The translations under genes and the position numbers were made by a program. A stretch of 19,643 nucleotides of DNA from JAFAVZ01 sp036009105 (GTDB lineage: Bacteria > Acidobacteriota > Thermoanaerobaculia > Gp7-AA8), in assembly GCA_036009105.1 (NCBI GenBank), contig DASYMJ010000272.1, positions 1-19,643 on the forward strand. Reading direction: 5' to 3'. The notes under the pieces were generated by a model. It was not told the DNA's origin. It did no database searches and saw nothing but the letters and a program-made list of their open reading frames with translations. Below are positions 8,390 to 13,889 of this stretch, piece after piece (position 1 is the stretch's first letter; every line of letters begins with the position of its first letter).

Positions 8390-8427
8390 TCACGTCATCG
8401 GGCTCACCACCTTTCCTGCTCGACATA
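8390..8427 (-). promoter_or_regulatory. Cassette promoter and conserved leader motif 1 with mini-ORF, copy 1
   Basis: The 23-base block 8396-8418 matches 6535-6557 at 19 of 23 positions. It contains AGGAAAGG and a mini-ORF, GTG GTG AGC CCG ATG ACG TGA (8410-8390), encoding VVSPMT. The two differences inside the shared codons are synonymous (Ser AGT/AGC, Pro CCA/CCG). A TATGTC box (8427-8422) takes the place of TATACA in copy 2, within 2 bases of the same spacing. A leader peptide, an operator or a structured RNA would all fit. Confidence 0.4.
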
Positions 8428-8480
8428 GGGCCATTACCCCGGCGTGCGTGCAAACGTCCAACCAGCTTTTCGGGAGCGGG

Positions 8481-8486
8481 TAGAAT
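8481..8486 (+). promoter_or_regulatory. Probable -10 box of mtgA (TAGAAT)
   Basis: TAGAAT ends 8 bases before the GTG at 8495. The expected transcript start is within about 2 bases of the start codon, and no Shine-Dalgarno site is seen. Confidence 0.45.
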
Positions 8487-8494
8487 CGCCGGGC

Positions 8495-9400
8495 GTGCTC
8501 AAGCGGATCTTCCTCATCCTGTTCGCGGTGCTGATCCTCTGGCTCGGCTTCGAGTGGCTGACCTTCCCCGACGTCGCCTTGCTGGCGAAGGAAGCGCCAA
8601 AGACCACCGCCTTCATGGAACGGCGGCGCAAGGAGCTGCGCGCGGCGGGCAAGAGCGACACGGTCTCCTACCAGTTCGTCCCCTACGGCCGCATCTCCCC
8701 CTTCCTCCGCCGCGCCGTCCTGGTGGCCGAGGATGATCAGTTCTACGAGCACGAGGGGGTGGATGTGGACGCGATGAAGGAGGCGTTCGAGCGCGACTGG
8801 AAAACAAAGAAGCTCTCCCACGGCGGCTCCACCATCACGCAGCAGCTGGCCAAGAACCTCTACCTGTCGCCCTCGCGCAATCCGCTGCGGAAGGTGAAGG
8901 AGTACCTCCTGGCCCGCTCGCTGGAAAAGCACCTGACCAAGAAGCGGATCCTGGAGCTGTACCTGAACGTGGTGGAGATGGGGGAGCGCGTCTACGGCGC
9001 CGAGGCCGCGTCGCGGCACTACTTCCGGACCGCCGCTTCGGGGCTCTCCGCGCCACAGGCGGCGCTGCTCGCCGGCTGTCTGCCCAATCCGCGCATCATG
9101 AGCCCGGCCGCACCGAACAAGCGCCTGCGATTCCGCCAGCGGATGATCCTCTCCCGCATGCGCCGATGGGGCTACCTGTTCGAAAAGGAAGTGCTGACCG
9201 AGAAGAAGCCGGCCGCCGCGGAGCCGCCTGCAACGGAGACCACGGCGACGACGGAAACCGTCACGCCGCCCGCGACGGATACGGACCTCACGCCGCCGCC
9301 ACCCGCCACCGAGACGACGACCGAGCCGCCAGCGACGGAAACGACGACGGAGCCTCCGCAGACGGAAACACGTGGGACGGCGCCACCGTCGTCTACGTGA
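8495..9400 (+). CDS. mtgA: Monofunctional peptidoglycan glycosyltransferase (GT51) with Thr/Pro-rich tail
   Basis: 301 residues. It polymerises glycan strands from lipid II at the outer face of the inner membrane. One N-terminal membrane anchor (residues ~4-22) precedes a GT51 domain with all usual motifs: EDDQFYEHEG with catalytic Glu79, GGSTITQQLAKNL (110-122), RKVKE (132-136) and KRILELYLN (150-158). There is no transpeptidase domain. Residues ~238-301 form a low-complexity tail with imperfect PPATETTTE repeats, absent from typical MtgA (about 230-240 residues) and presumably periplasmic. The GTG start at 8495 follows a TAGAAT box and begins directly at the anchor; the in-frame start at 8444 lacks support. 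It diverges from the cysteine-rich cassette. Confidence 0.92.
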   Translation: MLKRIFLILFAVLILWLGFEWLTFPDVALLAKEAPKTTAFMERRRKELRAAGKSDTVSYQFVPYGRISPFLRRAVLVAEDDQFYEHEGVDVDAMKEAFERDWKTKKLSHGGSTITQQLAKNLYLSPSRNPLRKVKEYLLARSLEKHLTKKRILELYLNVVEMGERVYGAEAASRHYFRTAASGLSAPQAALLAGCLPNPRIMSPAAPNKRLRFRQRMILSRMRRWGYLFEKEVLTEKKPAAAEPPATETTATTETVTPPATDTDLTPPPPATETTTEPPATETTTEPPQTETRGTAPPSST

Positions 9401-9404
9401 ACAG

Positions 9405-9519
9405 TGTCATCCCGAGTCCCGCGGAGGACGAATGGATCGGTACCTTCAGGCGCGCCGCGCGAGATCGGTACCCTCGCCGTCGGCGCGGCTTCAGGAATAG
9501 CCCGGCCGGCCCTACATTT
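9405..9519. repeat. Decayed palindromic repeats in the mtgA downstream gap
   Basis: The element begins TGTCATCCCGAG 4 bases after the mtgA stop and shares a first arm (…CGAATGGATC) with the intact element at 13805-13889. Its second arm near 9471-9496 ends GCGGCTTCAGGA but has decayed. At 9505-9518 it abuts a fragment of the other family (GCCGGCCCTACATT, also at 2423-2436). The 160-base gap otherwise holds only the promoter of the next gene. Confidence 0.6.
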
Positions 9520-9548
9520 CCCCGCCAAACTCCTGCTCTTCCCGTCCG

Positions 9549-9554
9549 TATACT
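9549..9554 (+). promoter_or_regulatory. Probable -10 box, leaderless start (TATACT)
   Basis: TATACT with a 6-base spacer to the ATG at 9561 puts the expected transcript start on the A of the start codon. This is one of the two best leaderless candidates in the window. Confidence 0.55.
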
Positions 9555-9560
9555 CCTTCC

Positions 9561-9947
9561 ATGAGCTCACACGTCGACATCCTCGGCATCCTCTACATCA
9601 TCCTTGGCATCCTCGGGGTGGCGGTTGGGGTCTGTCTCTTCGTCGTGATCTTCGGCGCGGGGGCGATCTCCGGCGAGCGCGACGCGGCCCTCGTCACCGG
9701 CGCGGTCGGCACGTTCGTGGCCGCCATCGTCATCGTCCTCTCCGCGCCGAGCATCATCGTCGGCATCGGGCTGCGCCGGCGCCGGGAATGGGCGCGCGTT
9801 TTCGCCCTCATCCTCGCCGCGCTGCACCTGCTCAGCTTCCCCCTCGGCACCGCGGTGGGCATCTACGCCTTCTGGGTCCTGCTCAATCCGGAGGCAGCGC
9901 GGCTCTTCGCGTCGCAAACAGAAATACCGGGACCGGGTCTCCCGTAA
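9561..9947 (+). CDS. Small integral membrane protein of unknown function
   Basis: 128 residues, mostly hydrophobic, with three or four membrane segments (about 7-33, 46-70 and 78-108, the last possibly a pair). Between segments 2 and 3 is a basic loop, LRRRREWARV, expected on the cytoplasmic side. The LRRRREWAR…LILAALHLLSFPLGTAVGIY pattern recurs in small uncharacterised bacterial membrane proteins; I know no function for them. ATG 9561 is fixed by the TATACT box 6 bases upstream. The last 65 bases overlap the 3' end of the convergent glycosidase-like gene, so the C-terminal ~20 residues are the least certain part. Confidence 0.8.
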   Translation: MSSHVDILGILYIILGILGVAVGVCLFVVIFGAGAISGERDAALVTGAVGTFVAAIVIVLSAPSIIVGIGLRRRREWARVFALILAALHLLSFPLGTAVGIYAFWVLLNPEAARLFASQTEIPGPGLP

Positions 9948-10689
9948 CGTCGGCCCGCTGGCTGGCGCCCGCGGCGTGGAAGTTCACCGAGTGGCCGCCG
10001 TCGAAGAGCATCGCGTCCCAGCATCCCAGGCCGCCGTCCGCCTCGCCGCGGCGCACCACCCGGCCGATCTCGAACATGCTGAACTTGCGGTCCTGCGGCA
10101 TGGCGAAAAAGAGGAGCTCGCCGTTGCGTCTGATGCAAACGCCGCAGCGCGCCGCGGCGTAGTTGTTCTTGATGTCCGCGCGCTTGCCTTTGATCACCAG
10201 CCGCGGCCCCGCCTGCACCGCCATGGCCGCCTTCCGGCGATACGACGGCCATGCGTCGGGCACGATGATGCGCGGCTTGCCGTCGTTCGTGACCAGGAAG
10301 ATCGACTGCCAGGAGGAGGTGCGCGGCTCGTTCACCACCTCGCCGCTCCGCACCACCGTGCCGAGCGGCCGGCGCGCCGCATCGAAGAAGTTTGCATTGA
10401 TGCTGAACGGCGCGCGCTGCTGCGCGGCGACCGCGCTGGCGGTGCTGCCGCCGGAGACCACCGCCGTATCGAAGGTCCAGGCGGCGGCATCGATGCGCAC
10501 CACGTGCATGTCGAGATCGTCCCGGTCGCCGAGGCAGCGGATGGCGCGGTAGTCGAGCCCGGAGTCGATGCGCAGCCAGTCGACGGCGCAGTCGCCGTGC
10601 GGGCCGTTCGGCTCTTTCTCGTAAACGGCGCGGTTGTCGGCGGCGAGGGCGGCGGTGGCGAAGAGCAGGATGGCGGCGAGGCGTTTCAC
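9883..10689 (-). CDS. Exported phosphodiester glycosidase-like (NAGPA-domain) protein
   Basis: 268 residues with a signal peptide (MKRLAAILLFATAALA). The body matches the phosphodiester glycosidase/NAGPA fold: FSINANFFD…RPLGTVVRSGEVVN (the INANFF core), MAVQAGPRLVIKGK, GELLFFAM and AMLFDGGHSVNFH (the LDGG-like core). The family includes the mammalian N-acetylglucosamine-1-phosphodiester alpha-N-acetylglucosaminidase; the bacterial substrate here is unknown, perhaps an envelope glycoconjugate. GTG 10689 is chosen because the signal peptide starts there. It follows the cytochrome gene by 31 bases, probably in the same operon. Its stop lies 65 bases inside the convergent membrane-protein gene. 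Confidence 0.85.
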   Translation of the reverse strand: MKRLAAILLFATAALAADNRAVYEKEPNGPHGDCAVDWLRIDSGLDYRAIRCLGDRDDLDMHVVRIDAAAWTFDTAVVSGGSTASAVAAQQRAPFSINANFFDAARRPLGTVVRSGEVVNEPRTSSWQSIFLVTNDGKPRIIVPDAWPSYRRKAAMAVQAGPRLVIKGKRADIKNNYAAARCGVCIRRNGELLFFAMPQDRKFSMFEIGRVVRRGEADGGLGCWDAMLFDGGHSVNFHAAGASQRADVTGDPVPVFLFATRRAALPPD

Positions 10690-10720
10690 GTCGCCGCAAA
10701 TTCGCAAACGATGTGCCGGG

Positions 10721-11077
10721 CTACATCCGCACCTTGCGCGGCGTGAACTTGTTGTCGGGGCCGAAGTGCCCGGCCAGGTAGGCGATGAGCTCCGTTTTTC
10801 GCTTCTCATCCACCACCGCGCCCCAGCGGATCATCTTGTCCACGCTCGCCGTCCATTGCTTCTCGGTGAGGCGCTGCTGGGCCAGGATGTCGGCGGAGTG
10901 GCAGGGGAGGCAGCTTCCTTCCGCGAGCTCCTTGCCGCTGCCGTCGGGCAGCGCATGGAACTTCGTGCCGAGCAGGGGGAGCGCGGGGTCGAAGGGGACG
11001 CGCTTCTTCTTCGGCGCGGACGACGCAGCGGCCGCGAGCAGCGTAAACATCACCAGGAGTGCAGCGAGGCGCTTCAC
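10721..11077 (-). CDS. Small periplasmic c-type cytochrome, SorB-like
   Basis: 118 residues. A signal peptide (MKRLAALLVMFTLLAAAASS) is followed by a basic stretch and one haem site, C56-L-P-C59-H60, in GSCLPCHSADIL. Met82 in VDKMIRWGAVV is a plausible distal ligand. The GTG start at 11077 overlaps the stop of the molybdoenzyme gene in a 4-base GTGA, so translation is probably coupled. Position and size suggest it accepts electrons from the neighbouring sulfite-oxidase-like enzyme, as SorB does for SorA; that pairing is inferred. The first residues are strikingly like the next gene's signal peptide (both MKRLAA). Confidence 0.88.
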   Translation of the reverse strand: MKRLAALLVMFTLLAAAASSAPKKKRVPFDPALPLLGTKFHALPDGSGKELAEGSCLPCHSADILAQQRLTEKQWTASVDKMIRWGAVVDEKRKTELIAYLAGHFGPDNKFTPRKVRM

Positions 11078-12180
11078 GCGACCACCTCTACGTCCACACC
11101 GTGCCACGAGTTGTACAGATAGCCGCTCTGGTTCCACTGCGCATCGCGCGGCTGCACGACGCCGCGGCTGTCCGTCGCGCGGGCCAGAACCCGCATGTTT
11201 CCAGCCTTTTTCGGCGTCCAGGCATAGGACCAGAGGCGCCACGCATACGGCGAGTGACGCGCGTCGAGCTTTGCCTTGGACCACGTGGCCCCGCCGTCAT
11301 CGCTCACTTCGACCTTGCCGATGTCCGGCGCGCCGGAGAAGGCGAAGCCGGCGATCGTCGCGGCGCGTCCCACCTTCGCCCGCTTCGGCGCGGTGGTGAT
11401 GTTCGACTTCACGGAGAGCTCCGTCACCGGATGCATCTCCTCCGGCTTCACCGCGACGCCCGGCGTGCCCGCTTCATTCGGCCAGCGATATGCGGTATCC
11501 ATGTAGAAGCCCTTCTGCGCCTCGGCCCGCGGGCTGAGATGCACCAGCCACTTCATCCAGTGATCGCCGGCCCAGCCGGGAACCACCAGGCGCAGCGGTG
11601 CGCCATGCGCCGCCGGCAGCGGCGCGCCGTTCATCTCGTACGCCAGGATCGCATCGTCCATCGCCTTGCCCAGCTCCAGCGAGCGATGGAACGGCGGCAC
11701 CTTGCCGGGCGGATCGTCGCTGCCGAAAATGTGCAGATGCTTCGCCGTCGCTTTCACTCCGGCTCGCTGCAGGACGTCCTGCACCCGCACGCCGCGCCAG
11801 TGCGCGTTGCCCACCGCGCCGTAGCCCCACTGCACGCCGGGAACCACCGGCGCATGCAGCGCGCGGCCGTTGCCGGCGCACTGCAGCACGCACGTTCTCT
11901 CCGCGGCCGGCATCTTCTTCAGCTGGGCGAGGGTGAGCTGCAGCGGCTTCTCCACTTCGCCGTCCACGACGAGACGCCAGGTGGCAAGCCGCGGCGGATG
12001 AGGGATCCAGTGGCTGCGCACGAAGAAGAGGTCGTTCGGCGTGAGGTAATCGGTCAGCAGTTCCAGCGGCGTCTCCGCGTTCTGGGCGTAGCCGTTCATC
12101 TGCAGCATGTGTTTTCCGGCGGCGCGGGCGAGGACCGGGAACGCCGCCGCGGCGGCGACGAAGGTGCGGCGGCTGATCAT
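11074..12180 (-). CDS. Sulfite-oxidase-family molybdopterin enzyme, SorA-like
   Basis: 368 residues. It probably oxidises sulfite (or a related sulfur compound) in the periplasm and passes electrons to the adjoining cytochrome. The N-terminus MISRRTF is a twin-arginine signal followed by an Ala-rich region, expected for export of a folded cofactor protein. The molybdenum-ligand cysteine is C101 in CVLQCAGNGR; RLVVPGWAGDHWMKW is a further family motif near 197-211. The C-terminal ~110 residues look like the Ig-like dimerisation domain (VEVSDDGGATWSKAKL). ATG 12180 is preceded by a TACACT box. The GTGA overlap with the cytochrome supports a SorAB-type operon. The substrate is not proven; some relatives act on other sulfoxides. 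Confidence 0.9.
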   Translation of the reverse strand: MISRRTFVAAAAAFPVLARAAGKHMLQMNGYAQNAETPLELLTDYLTPNDLFFVRSHWIPHPPRLATWRLVVDGEVEKPLQLTLAQLKKMPAAERTCVLQCAGNGRALHAPVVPGVQWGYGAVGNAHWRGVRVQDVLQRAGVKATAKHLHIFGSDDPPGKVPPFHRSLELGKAMDDAILAYEMNGAPLPAAHGAPLRLVVPGWAGDHWMKWLVHLSPRAEAQKGFYMDTAYRWPNEAGTPGVAVKPEEMHPVTELSVKSNITTAPKRAKVGRAATIAGFAFSGAPDIGKVEVSDDGGATWSKAKLDARHSPYAWRLWSYAWTPKKAGNMRVLARATDSRGVVQPRDAQWNQSGYLYNSWHGVDVEVVA

Positions 12181-12187
12181 GAACGGC

Positions 12188-12193
12188 AGTGTA
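12188..12193 (-). promoter_or_regulatory. Probable -10 box of the molybdoenzyme operon (TACACT)
   Basis: TACACT on the minus strand with a 7-base spacer to the ATG at 12180. The expected transcript start is one base before the start codon, and no Shine-Dalgarno site is seen. Confidence 0.5.
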
Positions 12194-12326
12194 CGCCGGG
12201 CCGCGCTTCGTTTCCGAAATCGTGGTATCGGGACTTGCGCCGAGCGCAACTCGATGTGACTTGCCATCAGGCACTTGATCCGGCGGCGGGGCGATGTGGT
12301 CCGTCTTTTGCCCTTCAGGCGGTCCG

Positions 12327-13139
12327 ATGTTGAACCGACGGAACGACGATTGGCGAGTCATCTGCGATTGCCAGCTGCACGCGCGCCGCGAGCGCACGCT
12401 GCTCCGCCGCTCCGTGCGCGCCGCGTCGTGGGCCGCGCGCCACGTCGGCCGCCGCGGCGTCGCGCTGCTGATCGGCGTGCCGGTCGCCCTCTGCATGATC
12501 AACATGCCGACCGAGGCGATGAACATCTCGCTGCCCGCGCTGCGCGATGAAGTGCGCATGGACCTCCGCGCCTTCCGTTCCGGCGGCACGACCATGCCCA
12601 TCATCACCCAGCGCGTGCGCGACGAGTTCCTCGACCCGCACCACACCGCGCTCTTCACCCTCGAACATGCGAAGGAAGAGTTCTTCCGCACGCAGGTAAA
12701 GTACGGCTCGATCATCTATCGCGAGGCGAGGCGCAACAACCTGCCGCCGGAGCTCGTGGCCGCGGTGGTAGAGGCGGAGTCGGACTTTCGCGAGAAGCTC
12801 GTCTCGACGAAGAACGCGCAGGGGCTGATGCAGATCCTCCCCAGCACCGGCCGGCTGATGGGCGCCGAGAATCTGTTCAACCCGGATGAGAACGTGGCCG
12901 CCGGCGCGAAGTACCTCCGCTATCTCGTCGACCGTTTCCGGGACGAGCGGATCGCGATCGCCGCCTACAACGCGGGCGAGGGGAACGTCGAAAAGTTCGG
13001 CGGCATCCCGCCCTTCCCCGAGACGCTGACCTACCTGCGCAAGGTGGACGAGCGGAAGGCGCGCTACAGCAGCACGGTGCGCGGCGCCTACGTCACCGAG
13101 CTGCGGCTGCGGACCGCGAACACCACCGCCACCCGCTAA
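12327..13139 (+). CDS. Membrane-anchored lytic transglycosylase (SLT domain)
   Basis: 270 residues from ATG 12327. It cleaves peptidoglycan to 1,6-anhydromuropeptides. A basic N-terminus precedes one membrane segment (~44-59). The SLT domain starts near 135: ELVAAVVEAESDF with catalytic Glu151, AQGLMQILPSTG (164-175), NVAAGAKYLRYLVDRF and AIAAYNAGEGNV (210-221). This looks like the family 1 MltC/Slt70-type fold. ATG 12294 would add 11 residues; neither start has a classical Shine-Dalgarno site, but 12327 has AGGCGG nearby and more typical codon use after it. It is followed after 18 bases by the first PilZ-like gene. Together with the transglycosylase at 8495 it gives the window one wall-building and one wall-cutting enzyme. 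Confidence 0.88.
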   Translation: MLNRRNDDWRVICDCQLHARRERTLLRRSVRAASWAARHVGRRGVALLIGVPVALCMINMPTEAMNISLPALRDEVRMDLRAFRSGGTTMPIITQRVRDEFLDPHHTALFTLEHAKEEFFRTQVKYGSIIYREARRNNLPPELVAAVVEAESDFREKLVSTKNAQGLMQILPSTGRLMGAENLFNPDENVAAGAKYLRYLVDRFRDERIAIAAYNAGEGNVEKFGGIPPFPETLTYLRKVDERKARYSSTVRGAYVTELRLRTANTTATR

Positions 13140-13145
13140 GTCCGC

Positions 13146-13151
13146 TATCAT
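13146..13151 (+). promoter_or_regulatory. Probable -10 box of PilZ-like gene 1, leaderless start (TATCAT)
   Basis: TATCAT in the 18-base gap after the lytic transglycosylase, with a 6-base spacer to ATG 13158. The transcript start would coincide with the start codon. Confidence 0.55.
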
Positions 13152-13157
13152 CAGCGG

Positions 13158-13802
13158 ATGCCTGCAGTGCCTGGCGACGAGCGCCGCGAGTTCCAGCGCC
13201 TCCGCCTCGATCCACCCGTCCCCGCCACCCTCGGCACGACCGCCGTCTCGTTGCTCGACGTCGGCGTGCTGGGGGCGCGCGTCCATCACGCCGCGCCGTT
13301 CGAGCAGCAGTACTTCGAGCTCCGCTTTTCCCACGGCCCCAACGAGATCGGCCTGCGCTGTGAAGTCATCCGCACCTACGACAGCCAGCATGCGAAGTAC
13401 CCCGGCACCGGCCTCGAGTCCGGCCTCCGCTTCCTCGCCGCGGTCGGCGATTCGGGCGACCACCTCCGCTCCATGCTGGGGGAATTGGTGAAGGCGCTGC
13501 TCGAACAGCGGCCGATGACGCCGACCGGCACGTTCCACCAGGTGGATGGCGACAAGACCGTGCGCGGCACCCAGGCGGGCTTCGTCTGCTACCGGCTGGA
13601 GAACGCGGCGTGGCGGCGGCGCGCGGTGTTCCTGCCCGAGCAGCCGCAGAGCGGTTTCACCGTGGCCAGCTCGGAAGATCGCGCGGAGATGCAGCGCCTC
13701 TGCGCCGTTTACGCGGCGTCCGATGAAGAAGGGCGGCGCCTGATCCGCCTCTTCGCCGAGCTGAGCGTCAGCGAGGTGATGGAGATCCCGCCGCGGGCCT
13801 GA
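13158..13802 (+). CDS. PilZ-like domain protein with conserved C-terminal extension, paralogue 1
   Basis: 214 residues. The N-terminal ~100 residues look like a PilZ domain: RREFQRLRL (9-17) fits RxxxR, and DVGVLGA (34-40) corresponds to the DxSxxG motif but with Gly for the usual Ser. PilZ domains commonly bind cyclic di-GMP; with the serine lost, binding is uncertain. Residues ~141-202 form a second region shared with the protein at 16020-16667 (GFVCYRL…GFTVASSED…YAASDEEGRRLIRLFAEL), whose family I cannot name. The genes flank an orphan histidine kinase. A palindromic repeat starts 2 bases after the stop and may end transcription. Confidence 0.75.
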   Translation: MPAVPGDERREFQRLRLDPPVPATLGTTAVSLLDVGVLGARVHHAAPFEQQYFELRFSHGPNEIGLRCEVIRTYDSQHAKYPGTGLESGLRFLAAVGDSGDHLRSMLGELVKALLEQRPMTPTGTFHQVDGDKTVRGTQAGFVCYRLENAAWRRRAVFLPEQPQSGFTVASSEDRAEMQRLCAVYAASDEEGRRLIRLFAELSVSEVMEIPPRA

Positions 13803-13804
13803 GC

Positions 13805-13889
13805 TGTCATCCTGAGCTCCGCAGACGGCGAATGGATCCCCCTCGTGCTTGGCAGGGGATCCTTCGTCGTCTGCGGCTTCAGGATGACA
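13805..13889. repeat. REP-like palindrome between PilZ-like gene 1 and the histidine kinase
   Basis: 85-base inverted repeat. Both ends read TGTCATCCTGA inward. The arms continue as GCTCCGCAGACGGCGAATGG and its near-complement, with GGATCCCC and GGGGATCC flanking a 12-13 base loop. A decayed relative is at 9405-9496. In the reverse direction the end sequence supplies the last codons (VSS) and the TGA stop of the histidine kinase. It may act as a bidirectional terminator or mRNA 3' stabiliser. Confidence 0.85.

Larger units (their letters stand above)
8154..8494. promoter_or_regulatory. 341-base divergent intergenic region: cassette leader and mtgA promoter
   Basis: No convincing gene of normal size is seen. 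On the minus strand, in transcript order: a possible -10 TATGTC (8427-8422), leader motif 1 with mini-ORF (8418-8390), about 180 unmatched bases, leader motif 2 (8215-8199), a hairpin (8196-8180) and a Shine-Dalgarno site (8170-8163). The copy-2 leader has only 26 bases between motifs 1 and 2, so this leader has an extra ~150 bases of unknown content. The plus strand carries the mtgA -10 box at 8481. Confidence 0.5.
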
